This document shows positions 24,889 to 34,495 of a stretch of DNA of 58,150 nucleotides, one piece after another. This DNA is from CAVTWJ01 sp963849485. Lineage in GTDB: Bacteria > Oederibacteriota > Muellerivitia > Muellerivitales > Muellerivitaceae. Location: positions 1 through 58,150 of the forward strand of contig CAWKIF010000184.1 in assembly GCA_963849485.1 (NCBI GenBank), given 5' to 3'. A program made the translations under genes and the position numbers. Numbering within the stretch: the stretch's first letter is position 1; every line of letters begins with the position of its first letter. Below the pieces are notes generated by a model, which ran no database searches, had not been told where the DNA came from, and was given only the letters and a program-made list of their open reading frames with translations.

Positions 24889-27800
24889 ATGTCGACTCAA
24901 ATCCTGCTCGAACATCTCACGCTCTATAGATTCGATCGTCCCGTAGACCTGGGGCCGCACATTATCCGCCTCAAACCCGCGCCCCATTGCCGAACCCCCA
25001 TCCTTTCTTACGCCCTTTCGATCCTACCCAAGAAGCATTTTATAAACTGGCAGCAGGATCCATTTGGAAATTACGCGGCCCGAATCGTCCTAACTGAAAC
25101 GTGCCAGGAACTGGAAGTGCGAGTGTCCTTGCGGGTCCAAATGGACCGGATCAACCCTTTTGACTTTTTCATTGAGGACGACTACCTCCATTACCCTTTC
25201 AAGTACGAGAAAAACCTGGCCAACGACCTTCGCCCCTACCTGGTGTTGGATGAAAAGGGACCGCTCCTCAAGAAATTAGCCCGTGGTTTTGGCCGAAAAA
25301 AAAGACACGTGGTGAAGATGCTTTCCGAGGTCAACCAGAAGATTAACCGCCTCAACCATTACCTGGTGCGATTGGAATCTGGCGTTCAAAAATGTGAGGA
25401 AACCCTGACCTTGAAAAGCGGATCTTGCCGGGACCTGGCCTGGCTGGCCTGCCAGGTCTTCCGGCATATGGGGATTGCCGCCCGGTTTGCGTCCGGATAC
25501 CTCATTCAACTGGTGTCGGACGAAGTGCCCGTTTCCGGCCCGAAGGGCCCGGAGGAGGACTTCACGGACCTCCACGCTTGGGTGGAAGTCTATTTGCCGG
25601 GCGCGGGCTGGGTGGGCCTTGACCCCACCTCGGGCCTTTTCGCGGGCGAAGGACACATTCCCTTAAGTTGTACTCCCCATCCCTCGAGCGCAGCCCCGAT
25701 TACCGGAACGGTCGAGCCTTGTGAAACAAAGCTGGAACATACCATGACCCTGAAGCGGGTGCTGGACCCTCCGCGAGCTTCTCTTCCCCTGACACCCTCC
25801 CAATGGGAGGCAGTGGACCGGCTGGGGGAGGTCGTGGATGACCGGTTAAGGCAACTTAACGTTGGACTCACCATGGGAGGGGAGCCGACCTTCGTCTCGG
25901 TGGACAACCGGGACGACCCCCAATGGGTGACCGGGGCCTTGGGAGACGAGAAGTTCAAGAAGGGGTGGGAAATGCTCACGCGACTACGGACGCGCTTCTC
26001 ACCCGGCTCCCTCGCCCAGGCCGGCCAGGGGAAATGGTACGGTGGTGAGCCCCTCCCGCGCTGGTCCCTGAACAGCATTTGGCGCCCCGACGGGGAGCCG
26101 GTCTGGACCCAGGAGAACCTTTTATCGGACCCTACCGTTCCCGGCCAAATGCCCCCCAACTCCGCCAAGGCCTTACTGAACAAGCTGGCCCAGGACCTGG
26201 GGTTACCACCTTCCCGCATTCTTCCGGCCTATGAAAGCGACCTGGAAATCCCGGCTTTAGCCGCAGTCTCTCCAGCTTCCATCCCGCCGCCCGAGGTCCA
26301 GTCCCCCCCAGGGGAGTCGGAGCGGAAGAGGCGTCCTAAAAAATCGAAGAAAGAAGAGGCTCCCCTAATCGCGGGATGGGTCTTGCCCGTCACCTGGAGC
26401 CTTACCCAGGAAGGCTGGGTCAGCGAAACTTGGCGTTTTGAAAGGGATTCGCCTGCCCAGGGAAGGGTTCTCTTGTTCGAGGGGGATTCCCCCTTGGGTT
26501 ACCGGCTCCCCCTCAACGACCTGCCTCAGGGCAAGCCCCTGGAAACGGTGCCTTTCCCCCGCGATACCTTTGAAAACCTGCCTCCCCTGCCGCCCCACAA
26601 GAAGCTGTCAGCCATCCCGCCCAGCGCCTACCCTGAAGCCAAGGGGGCGGTGCGGACCGCCCTTTGCGTCCAATGCCGGGAGGGGAAGCTCTACATTTTT
26701 TTGCCGCCCTTGGCCCTGTTGGAGCATTACCTGGAACTGGTGGCCAAGGTCGAGGCGGCTGCCGCCGCCTTGCATTTGAGCGTGGTTTTGGAAGGCTACG
26801 AACCCCCGGTGGACAGCCGGCTGATGTCCTTCCGCATCACCCCGGACCCGGGCGTGCTGGAAGTCAACATCCACCCCGCCCAAGACTGGGCCCATTTGAG
26901 GGACAACACCGAGATACTCTATGAGGAAGCCCGGCAAATCGGCCTGACCGCCGTAAAGTTCACGGTCAACGGCCGCCCCGTGGGCACAGGCGGAGGCAGC
27001 CACCTGGTTTTGGGGGCCGCCCGCCCCGAACAAAGCCCTTTTTTCCGCCAGCCCCGTCTGCTTCCCGCAATGATCGCCTATTGGCAGCGCCACCCGAGCC
27101 TTTCTTATTTTTTTACCAGCCTCTTCGTGGGCCCCACCAGCCAGGCCCCCCGGCCTGACGAGGCCCGGCACGATTCTCTTTACGAATTGGAAAACGCCAT
27201 GCGCCGCGTTCCCACTGAGGGGGACCTGCCTTTTTGGCGGTTGGACCGTCTTTTTCGCCACCTGTTGGTGGACGTTTCCGGCAACACCCACCGCACCGAG
27301 TTCTGCATCGACAAGCTTTACGACCCCAGTTCGGGCCGGGGCCGCCAGGGGTTGCTTGAACTGCGGGCCTTTGAGATGGCCCCGAACCCCCGCATGGCGC
27401 TCTTGCAGCAGCTTTTGGTGCGGGCCTTAGTGGCCCGCCTTTACCGGGCTCCGCTTCAAACCAGCCTGGTGCGCTGGGGCACCCGCCTGCATGACCAGTA
27501 TCTTTTGCCCTGGTACCTTTGGGAGGACCTTTCCCACGTGTTGGAGGACCTGCACCGGGACGGGTTCACCTTCGAACTGGAATGGTTCCGGGCTCATTTC
27601 AATTTCCGCTTCCCACTCTGCGGCCGGGTGGTGATCGAGGGAGCCGTGCTGGAAATCCGCCCCGCCCTGGAACCCTGGCCGGTTTTGGGGGAGGAAGCGG
27701 TGACCTCGACGGTAAGCCGCGCCGTGGACGCCTCTACCGAAAGAGTACAGGTGATAGTCAAAGACGCCCGGCCCGGGCTGGTACTCTCTTGCAACGGCCG

Positions 27801-28155
27801 CCGGGTGCCACTGATGCCCACCACCACGCCTGGGGTGCAGGTGGCGGGGATCCGGTATAAGGCTTGGGACCAACCGCTTTCCCTTTATGGGGATGTGCCC
27901 GCCGTTCCTTTTTTAGAGTTAGATTTGATTGACCCGGCCCTGGAGATTTCACTGGGGGGCTGCGCCTTGCACACCTTCCACCCGGGGGGCCGGAGTTTTG
28001 ATCTCACGCCCATCAACGCCGAGGAGGCTGAATCCCGCTGGAAGTCCCGGTTCGAGCCCCATGGGCGCGCAACGGGCCGCATGGCCGCACCGCCGGAAGA
28101 GCCTAGCCACGACTTCCCCCACACGCTGGACCTGCGCCGTCCGAGGGAATTTTAA
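24889..28155 (+). CDS. Transglutaminase-like protein with C-terminal DUF2126 putative amidoligase domain
   Basis: 1088 residues from MSTQILLEHLTLYRFDRPV; this start matches the family (EH-x-T-x-YRFDRPV...RLKPAPHCRTPILSY), while the longer frame to 24832 does not. An N-terminal beta domain is followed by a transglutaminase core with C180 (KSGSCRDLAWLAC), H229 (LHAWVEVYLPG) and D245 (GLDPTSG). The large DUF2126 region (about 320-1080) begins at LTMGGEPTFVSVDNRDDPQW and includes WYGGEPLPRWSLNSIW and HIEFCID-like acidic motifs (HRTEFCIDKLYDP). DUF2126 is predicted to be an amidoligase. A Lys-rich linker (RKRRPKKSKKEE) sits near 490. Usual partners, an alpha-E protein and circularly permuted ATP-grasp, are absent nearby. 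Confidence 0.88.
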   Translation: MSTQILLEHLTLYRFDRPVDLGPHIIRLKPAPHCRTPILSYALSILPKKHFINWQQDPFGNYAARIVLTETCQELEVRVSLRVQMDRINPFDFFIEDDYLHYPFKYEKNLANDLRPYLVLDEKGPLLKKLARGFGRKKRHVVKMLSEVNQKINRLNHYLVRLESGVQKCEETLTLKSGSCRDLAWLACQVFRHMGIAARFASGYLIQLVSDEVPVSGPKGPEEDFTDLHAWVEVYLPGAGWVGLDPTSGLFAGEGHIPLSCTPHPSSAAPITGTVEPCETKLEHTMTLKRVLDPPRASLPLTPSQWEAVDRLGEVVDDRLRQLNVGLTMGGEPTFVSVDNRDDPQWVTGALGDEKFKKGWEMLTRLRTRFSPGSLAQAGQGKWYGGEPLPRWSLNSIWRPDGEPVWTQENLLSDPTVPGQMPPNSAKALLNKLAQDLGLPPSRILPAYESDLEIPALAAVSPASIPPPEVQSPPGESERKRRPKKSKKEEAPLIAGWVLPVTWSLTQEGWVSETWRFERDSPAQGRVLLFEGDSPLGYRLPLNDLPQGKPLETVPFPRDTFENLPPLPPHKKLSAIPPSAYPEAKGAVRTALCVQCREGKLYIFLPPLALLEHYLELVAKVEAAAAALHLSVVLEGYEPPVDSRLMSFRITPDPGVLEVNIHPAQDWAHLRDNTEILYEEARQIGLTAVKFTVNGRPVGTGGGSHLVLGAARPEQSPFFRQPRLLPAMIAYWQRHPSLSYFFTSLFVGPTSQAPRPDEARHDSLYELENAMRRVPTEGDLPFWRLDRLFRHLLVDVSGNTHRTEFCIDKLYDPSSGRGRQGLLELRAFEMAPNPRMALLQQLLVRALVARLYRAPLQTSLVRWGTRLHDQYLLPWYLWEDLSHVLEDLHRDGFTFELEWFRAHFNFRFPLCGRVVIEGAVLEIRPALEPWPVLGEEAVTSTVSRAVDASTERVQVIVKDARPGLVLSCNGRRVPLMPTTTPGVQVAGIRYKAWDQPLSLYGDVPAVPFLELDLIDPALEISLGGCALHTFHPGGRSFDLTPINAEEAESRWKSRFEPHGRATGRMAAPPEEPSHDFPHTLDLRRPREF

Positions 28156-28193
28156 CTTTTTGAATATTTAAGAAGTTTTCAGTTAATAGAAAA

Positions 28194-29630
28194 TTACAGT
28201 TTTAAATCCAACGCAGCGTCCCCATCCAAGGCCACCCGGCCCTCCAGTCCGTAATCGCTGACGAAGGCTTCCTCCATCTTTAATGAAGTGATGGCAGTGT
28301 GAAGGGAGGCAAAATGCCCTAAAGGCCGGTTGAGCAGCTTGGTGAGTTGGGTTTTCAATTCATCCAGGTTTTTTCCAACCGGTATCACCGCCCTTTTGCG
28401 CAATTCTTCCTTTATACCTGAACCGGCGATGAACTCGGCCATCTGCACCAGGAAGTCGCTGGTTTGGATGTCGAAATCTATATCCGGGAAATCGATCGTT
28501 TGGGTGTCCTCGTGGTATTTAGGCGTGCCAACCAGATAGATGGTCAATTGGGCTTGGTGGCCGGACAGGTCGAACAACGGATCGTAATCTACCTGCGCCT
28601 CCACGACCAATTGGCCCCCGGAGCCATAAATAGAAATCTGAGTAATCTTCAGATGGTGGTTTCCGCTTCCGGGCAGGGTCTTGTTGATAATCCCGGTTTT
28701 GGGGTCGATCAACAATTTGTTGACCTCGTGGAAGTCGATTTTCAGGTTTGTTTCAATGTGAAAACCCTCGGGCCCGGGCTGGTAATCGGAGAGAGGGGGC
28801 AATTCGTTTTTCTTAAAATCAGGCTTTTGTCCCATAATGACTGCGGGCTGGGCATAAATTTCGAACACGGTCTCCAGCTTTGGGTTCTTAGGATCGGGAA
28901 TCAGACGGTAGGATCCCACGCTGATCTTGTCGGTCTTGATCTGCAGCCAGATGTCCTTCGCCATGCGGATAGGTTCTTGGATTTCGCTCCAGAGTTCTTT
29001 GGCTTTGTCCTCGATGTTGGTGGATTTCTTCATGGTCTCGTGGAACTTGGAGGTTCCTTTACGAAGGAGACGCTCTCCTTTTTTCACATCCGATTCTTCC
29101 TCGGTGGCGGGCGCGGAACCATCCGCGGAAGTGGAAGGGGCGGGTTCAGGTTCTTTGGACTCATCGAAATTAGGCGCTTCCAGGTGCCAGTCTTTCGTCC
29201 ATTGAACGGCAGAAGCCAAATCTACCTGAGCGTCCTTTTCGACCTCATCCTCGATCTTTTTGGCTTCCTGGCTCAGGTTGAGGGAAGAACCCTTGGATTT
29301 ATAGTGCATGTGCATATGGGCGGTGAGGGTATTCCCGTCAAAATCCCAAGCCAAGGGGTCCCACCAGACGGTGGCGCCCAGGCTCTTGGTCAGGGATTTC
29401 TCGGCTTTTTTGAAGTCTTCCTTCACGAATTCGGAGAGGTGTTTCTCAACATCACCCAAATTGGGAAGGTCTACCACGACAGGGATCCGGAGCCGGGCAG
29501 GCGGGGGAAGGTTCAAGGTGTGAACAGGAGCCGGACGGACTGGAACTCTTAAGTGATGCCCCGTGGCGCAACCCAGGGTCCATAAACAGGTAAAAGCCAA
29601 CAAAAGCAGGGTATTTCGGAAGGGGTTCAT
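28194..29630 (-). CDS. DUF4403-like lipoprotein
   Basis: 478 residues from MNPFRNTLLLLAFTC, with a lipobox LGCATG (Cys at about 21), so it should be a lipid-anchored envelope protein. It shows a tandem BPI/DUF4403-like pattern: an N-terminal VPVRPAPVHTLNLPPPARLRIPVVVDLPNLGDVEKHL, an amphipathic charged middle with an acidic low-complexity patch (about 150-180), and a C-terminal half repeating the fold (IDFHEVNKLL, LVVEAQVDYDPLFDLSG, IDFPDIDFDIQTSDFLVQM). Function unknown; lipid handling is a guess based on the fold. It is convergent with the amidoligase gene, ending 38 bases past it. Confidence 0.7.
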   Translation of the reverse strand: MNPFRNTLLLLAFTCLWTLGCATGHHLRVPVRPAPVHTLNLPPPARLRIPVVVDLPNLGDVEKHLSEFVKEDFKKAEKSLTKSLGATVWWDPLAWDFDGNTLTAHMHMHYKSKGSSLNLSQEAKKIEDEVEKDAQVDLASAVQWTKDWHLEAPNFDESKEPEPAPSTSADGSAPATEEESDVKKGERLLRKGTSKFHETMKKSTNIEDKAKELWSEIQEPIRMAKDIWLQIKTDKISVGSYRLIPDPKNPKLETVFEIYAQPAVIMGQKPDFKKNELPPLSDYQPGPEGFHIETNLKIDFHEVNKLLIDPKTGIINKTLPGSGNHHLKITQISIYGSGGQLVVEAQVDYDPLFDLSGHQAQLTIYLVGTPKYHEDTQTIDFPDIDFDIQTSDFLVQMAEFIAGSGIKEELRKRAVIPVGKNLDELKTQLTKLLNRPLGHFASLHTAITSLKMEEAFVSDYGLEGRVALDGDAALDLKL

Positions 29631-29797
29631 GGCCGGTATTTTACACACGAAAAGGGATTCTACCGAGACGGGAATGTCAATTTAACCTTCTTTTAGGGCC
29701 AGTTTGCCCCCAGGATATGAAGAAACTCCTTGTAAAACCCTCGTTACTTTGGATTAATATGCGTGAGGTTATCCGTAAATTCCCAGGAGGTGAGGCT

Positions 29798-30079
29798 GTG
29801 ACCAAGAGTGAGATTATTGCCGCGTTGGTGGAAGCGACCCAATTGAAGAAGAAGGAAGTTGTAACTGTTTTGGATGCCCAACGTGATTTGATCTACAAAA
29901 CCCTTAAAAAAGAGGGTCAAATCAAGCTGGATGGCTTGGGCGTGTTTCAGTTGAAAGACCGCAAAGCCCGCACTGCCCGCAATCCCCGCACCGGTGAGAC
30001 CGTTCAGGTTCCGGCCCGCCGGGTTGTGAAGATCCGCGTGTTGAAAGCCTTGAAGGATGAGGTTCTGCCAAAAAAGTAA
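29798..30079 (+). CDS. HU/IHF-family DNA-binding protein
   Basis: 93 residues. GTG at 29798 is chosen as the start because a perfect AGGAGGTGA site lies before it and the product then begins TKSEIIAALVEATQLKKKEV, as in HU; the longer frame from 29717 adds an unrelated N-terminus. The conserved arm RKARTARNPRTGETVQVPARRVVKI is present, including the N-P-R-T-G tip that intercalates DNA. It forms dimers that bend DNA and organise the nucleoid. It is a single-gene unit ended by a strong terminator. Confidence 0.9.
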   Translation: MTKSEIIAALVEATQLKKKEVVTVLDAQRDLIYKTLKKEGQIKLDGLGVFQLKDRKARTARNPRTGETVQVPARRVVKIRVLKALKDEVLPKK

Positions 30080-30097
30080 GGGATTCAGCAAAAAAAA

Positions 30098-30126
30098 GGG
30101 GACTCTTCGGAGTCCCCTTTTTTTTT
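30098..30126 (+). terminator. Terminator of the HU gene
   Basis: GGGGACTC-ttcg-GAGTCCCC followed by nine T. Confidence 0.92.
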
Positions 30127-30292
30127 ATCCACGAATAACGATCCGAAACAATTGTTCTGTAACTTTTTATAGCTTGCCAAATCGATTAGTCGACTTGAAT
30201 TCATAAGACTATGAATTCTCCTTATGCGATGACTCATGGGAATCAATCCCAAACTTCCTTAATATTCTTCAATTAATACCAAAAGGAAAACG

Positions 30293-32656
30293 ATGAATCG
30301 AAGATTTACCATACTTGCTTGTGTCTTGATATTCACTTCGATGGGAAATTGGGCGTTACAGGCTCAGCCCAATCCGGATCAGCTTGCGGCTTCTCCAGTT
30401 TCGGTTGTTTCCTTTTCCGGCCGCATCCTTGAAAAGGGCGACAAAAATCCTGTCCTCGGTGGAAGCATCTTTCTGGAGCCGGTAGGTAATACTCTTGTGA
30501 GTGCGACCGAATCTACGCAACCGGCCCAACCTTTCTCGGTTGAAACCGACCTGACGGGCCATTACGAACTGTCGGTCCCTCCAGGGAACTATCAATTGAT
30601 TGTGGCGGGAGAAGGGTATAAGAAGATCACTATTAAGGTCTTCACCCTTAACAAGAACACTCAACGGAATTTTTATCTTGAGCAGGAGGGTTTTACCCTC
30701 CCCGAGGTGGTGGTGACCGCCAGCAAGATCCCCAAGACCCAGGTCAGCCATGAGACCCTGACAAAGGATGAGTTGGTGGAGGTGCCGGGCACGCAGGAGG
30801 ATGTGCTGAAAGCCATCCAAACCCTGCCGGGCGTGGTTACGGCAGGTTCCCTCAACGGCCAGCTCTTGGTGCGGGGAAGCGGGCCCAACGATAACCAGTA
30901 TTACGTGGATGACATTCCCATCGGTTATCCCTATCACTTCGGCATTGTCTCTACTTTAGATTCAAACCTGGTTAAGGACCTGGATTTTTACTCCGGCGGG
31001 TTCGGCCCCCAATTCGCCAATTCCCTCGGCGGGCTGGTGGACGTCACCCAACGGGATCCCCGGACCGACCGGTGGGGTTTCCGCGCGGACGTGAACATTT
31101 TCCTGTCCGAATTCGAGGCCGAGGGACCCATCACCTCCGACAGCTCGCTCGCCATCGCGGGACGCCGCAGCTACCTGGATGTTTTCGTGAAGGATTTTTC
31201 AGGCAACGCCGGCACCTTCGAGGTGCCCGATTTTGCCGACTACCAGGTGAAATACAGCTACACCCCCTCCCCCCAGGTTCATTGGGACTTCGTGGCCCTG
31301 GGAAGCGCCGATTCCATCGGCGGGGAGATCTCGGCCTCAGCCACTTTCGCGGTGAACGATCCTGACCTGGCGGGCAACTTCAATTTCACCAACGGATACA
31401 ACAACCAGGGCGTCAACTTTCGCGACCTCTCGGACGACCAAAACAAGGTCAGCAACAGCCTCTACCATACGGACAGCTACCTGAATTTCGCCCTCGGCCC
31501 CGGCCTTTTCGAGGACAATTCCATAGAAGATTTCGGGGATAAGTTCCAGGTCGTCCACGACTTAGACGCCGATACCAGCCTGACTGGGGGCCTGCAGTAC
31601 GACCATTTCATTAATTCTCTTAACGCCTACTGGGCGGCCTATACCGACCAAAATGGCAGGCCCAATGAGACTTTCAACCTGACGACCTCCGCTAAGATCG
31701 CTTCCCAAGGCACGGTGAATTCGGATGACCTGTCCGCCTACCTGGATCAAAAGTTCAAGGCGCTGGATAAAAAGCTGGAGATTTCGGTGGGAGCCCGGGC
31801 TGATTACGTGAATTCCGACAATACCGTCTTCGGCACGCCCCGGGCCGCTGTGGCCTACCATTTGACGAGGGATAGCACCCTTAAAGCTTCCTATGGCCTT
31901 TACAACGAGTCACCCGACCGCCTCTTGGGGGCGCCCTACCTGGACGCCAACCTCGGCAACCCCCGCCTGGCCCCCGAACAATCAATGGACAGCGTCCTGG
32001 GAGTGGAGCAAAAGCTCGATGAATCGGGACTTTTGTTTCGGGTGGAGGCCTATGACAAGACATTCTCCAACTTGATTGTGGTCAGCCCAGTCATCCTGCC
32101 CGGCCAGGCCTATGTGAACACGGGAAAGGGCGACGCCCAGGGCGTGGAATTTTTCTTGCGCCAGCCCCCAACGGACCGTTTTTTCGGTTGGATCGCCTAC
32201 TCGCTCAGTACCTCCAATCGGCAGGATTCGCCGGGTGGAAATACCTACCCCTTCCAATACGACGAGCCCAACTGCTTCACCGCCGTGGGCAGCTATAAAC
32301 TCAACCCGGGATGGGACATGGGGGTCAAGTTACTCTACTCCACGGGCCTGCCCTATACCCCGGTGGCTTCCACTGGGGTGACTGCGGTGACCGTCAGCGG
32401 CCAGCCCACGACGATCACCCTGCCGACCTACGCCTCCACTGATTCGGCTCGCTTGCCCGATTATTTCCGGGTGGATTTTTCCATTTCGCTCAAGACCGTC
32501 TATGACACATGGGAGTGGCGCTTCTACCTGGATATCGTGAACCTCTTGGGAACCCAGAACGTGCTGGGGTACAGCTACAACCCCACCTATACCCAGAAGA
32601 CGGCGGAGAATGACCTGCCTTTCCTGCCTTATCTGGGGTTTGAAGTGAAGTATTAA
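30293..32656 (+). CDS. TonB-dependent outer-membrane receptor with carboxypeptidase-regulatory-like N-terminal domain
   Basis: 787 residues. A signal peptide (to about ALQA, 23-25) is followed by a beta-sandwich (about 40-125: FSGRILEKGDKNPVLGGSI, LTGHYELSVPPGNYQLIVAG). The plug domain (about 130-260) contains PEVVVTASKIPKTQVS, IQTLPGVVTAGSLNGQLLVRG and YYVDDIPIGYPYHFG. A 22-strand barrel region ends LPFLPYLGFEVKY, with the aromatic C-terminal strand needed for outer-membrane insertion. It imports a large substrate with TonB energy; the ligand cannot be told. No TonB/ExbBD genes are in the window. A good ribosome site, AAAGGAAAA, precedes ATG. The pattern is closest to receptors of Bacteroidetes/Acidobacteria style with a CarboxypepD_reg domain. 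Confidence 0.85.
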   Translation: MNRRFTILACVLIFTSMGNWALQAQPNPDQLAASPVSVVSFSGRILEKGDKNPVLGGSIFLEPVGNTLVSATESTQPAQPFSVETDLTGHYELSVPPGNYQLIVAGEGYKKITIKVFTLNKNTQRNFYLEQEGFTLPEVVVTASKIPKTQVSHETLTKDELVEVPGTQEDVLKAIQTLPGVVTAGSLNGQLLVRGSGPNDNQYYVDDIPIGYPYHFGIVSTLDSNLVKDLDFYSGGFGPQFANSLGGLVDVTQRDPRTDRWGFRADVNIFLSEFEAEGPITSDSSLAIAGRRSYLDVFVKDFSGNAGTFEVPDFADYQVKYSYTPSPQVHWDFVALGSADSIGGEISASATFAVNDPDLAGNFNFTNGYNNQGVNFRDLSDDQNKVSNSLYHTDSYLNFALGPGLFEDNSIEDFGDKFQVVHDLDADTSLTGGLQYDHFINSLNAYWAAYTDQNGRPNETFNLTTSAKIASQGTVNSDDLSAYLDQKFKALDKKLEISVGARADYVNSDNTVFGTPRAAVAYHLTRDSTLKASYGLYNESPDRLLGAPYLDANLGNPRLAPEQSMDSVLGVEQKLDESGLLFRVEAYDKTFSNLIVVSPVILPGQAYVNTGKGDAQGVEFFLRQPPTDRFFGWIAYSLSTSNRQDSPGGNTYPFQYDEPNCFTAVGSYKLNPGWDMGVKLLYSTGLPYTPVASTGVTAVTVSGQPTTITLPTYASTDSARLPDYFRVDFSISLKTVYDTWEWRFYLDIVNLLGTQNVLGYSYNPTYTQKTAENDLPFLPYLGFEVKY

Positions 32657-32812
32657 GACGGTCGATAGAAATACACGGCTATTCCCATAAGAGATAATGT
32701 TCCGGATAGAAATTGCCAGTCCCTTTATTTGTTTCATTCGGTCATTTAAAGAGATAGAAAGAATTATCCACAGACCCGTACGAAGCGGGGTTCTAATCCA
32801 GGAGGGTTCCAT

Positions 32813-34480
32813 ATGATTTCCGATACCGTAAAAACAGGCTTGGACCGCGCCGGTCACCGGGGGCTTTTGAAGGCCACGGGAGTGACCGATGAGGACATGA
32901 AAAAGCCCTTCATTGGTGTCGCCAATTCCTACACGGACATCGTGCCAGGGCATATCCGGCTGAACCAATTGGCGGAGAAGGTGAAGAAGGCCATCCGCGA
33001 AGCGGGCGGGGTCCCCTTCGAGTTCAACACCATAGCGGTGGATGACGGGATCGCCATGGGGCATCTGGGTATGCGTTACTCGCTCCCAAGCCGGGAATTG
33101 ATCGCCGACTCGGTGGAAACCATGGCCAAGGCCCATTGTTTCGACGGGTTGGTTTGTCTTTCCAATTGCGACAAGATAACCCCAGGAATGATCATGGGCA
33201 CCTTGCGGGTCAATATCCCCACGATTTTCCTTACCGGGGGCCCTATGGCGGCAGGGTTGGGGACCGATGGAAGCAAGTTAGACCTCATCCACATCTTTGA
33301 GGGTGTGGGCAAGGTGCAATCCGGTCAAATGACCGAGGTCCAATTGAAGGAGCTGGAAGACAAGGCTTGTCCCTCGTGCGGTTCCTGCTCGGGCATGTTC
33401 ACCGCCAATTCCATGAACTGCCTGTTGGAGGCCGTGGGACTCGCCCTGCCGGGAAACGGGACCGTTTTGGCGCTGGACCCGTCCCGGGAAGCCTTAATCC
33501 CCTTGGTTGGAAAAAGAATCATGGCGATGGTCGCGGAGAACGTGAAGCCCCGGGACCTGGTCACGATGGAATCCATGGATAACGCCTTCGCCTTGGATAT
33601 GGCCATGGGAGGCTCCACCAACACGGTTTTGCACGCCTTGGCTATCGCTATTGAGGCGGGCCTGAATTATCCCCTGGAACGAATCAATGAGATTTCGGCC
33701 CGTACGCCTTGTCTCTGCAAGGTTTCACCTTCCCGAATGGATGTTCATATGGAGGACGTGGATAAAGCGGGGGGAATCAGCGCTATTTTGAAAGAACTCT
33801 CCCGAAAACCCGGAACCCTGAACTTGAACAGGCCCACGGTCACCGGAAAATCCCTGGGAGAGAACATTGCCCCGGCTAAAAGCCCCGATGGAAATGTTAT
33901 CCGTACCATTGAAAAACCATTCTCCCTGGATGGAGGACTAGCTGTTCTTTTCGGCAATCTAGCTCCCAAGGGGGCGGTCATTAAAAGCGCGGGGGTGGAC
34001 CCGGAATGCCTGGTATTCGAGGGCAAGGCGGTGGTATTTGATTCGCAGGATGAATGCCTGGCGGCGCTAGCCAAGAGGGCCATTCAAGCCGGGGATGTAG
34101 TGGTTTTGAGGTACGAGGGGCCCAAGGGCGGTCCCGGTATGCCCGAGATGCTGTCGCCTACTTCCATGATTAAGGGACAGGGGTTGGGGAAGAAGGTGGC
34201 CTTGATCACCGACGGGCGCTTTTCGGGCGGGACGGCCGGAACTTGCCTTGGGCATATCAGCCCCGAAGCGGCGGAGGGCGGGCCCATCGCTTTCGTCAAG
34301 GATGGAGACCGCATCCTGATCGATATACCCAAACGAACCCTCACCCTCAAGGTGGATGAGGCGGAACTGAAGAGTCGACAAGCCGCCTGGAAGGCGCCCG
34401 AGCCCAAGATCAAGACGGGTTGGCTGAACCGCTACGCCCGCATGGTGACGAGCGCCCATAAGGGAGCGGTTTTGGAATAG
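32813..34480 (+). CDS. ilvD: Dihydroxy-acid dehydratase
   Basis: 555 residues, the normal length. It dehydrates 2,3-dihydroxy-3-methylvalerate and 2,3-dihydroxyisovalerate to the 2-oxo acids of isoleucine and valine synthesis, in the cytoplasm. The Fe-S cluster cysteines are in LSNCDKITPG and ACPSCGSCSGMFTANSMN; other signatures are FLTGGPMAAG, GPKGGPGMPEM and LITDGRFSGGTAG. Ribosome site CCAGGAGG. No other ilv gene is adjacent. A perfect TTATCCACA lies 41 bases before the start. Confidence 0.95.
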   Translation: MISDTVKTGLDRAGHRGLLKATGVTDEDMKKPFIGVANSYTDIVPGHIRLNQLAEKVKKAIREAGGVPFEFNTIAVDDGIAMGHLGMRYSLPSRELIADSVETMAKAHCFDGLVCLSNCDKITPGMIMGTLRVNIPTIFLTGGPMAAGLGTDGSKLDLIHIFEGVGKVQSGQMTEVQLKELEDKACPSCGSCSGMFTANSMNCLLEAVGLALPGNGTVLALDPSREALIPLVGKRIMAMVAENVKPRDLVTMESMDNAFALDMAMGGSTNTVLHALAIAIEAGLNYPLERINEISARTPCLCKVSPSRMDVHMEDVDKAGGISAILKELSRKPGTLNLNRPTVTGKSLGENIAPAKSPDGNVIRTIEKPFSLDGGLAVLFGNLAPKGAVIKSAGVDPECLVFEGKAVVFDSQDECLAALAKRAIQAGDVVVLRYEGPKGGPGMPEMLSPTSMIKGQGLGKKVALITDGRFSGGTAGTCLGHISPEAAEGGPIAFVKDGDRILIDIPKRTLTLKVDEAELKSRQAAWKAPEPKIKTGWLNRYARMVTSAHKGAVLE

Positions 34481-34495
34481 GTTCGAAAGAAGAGA

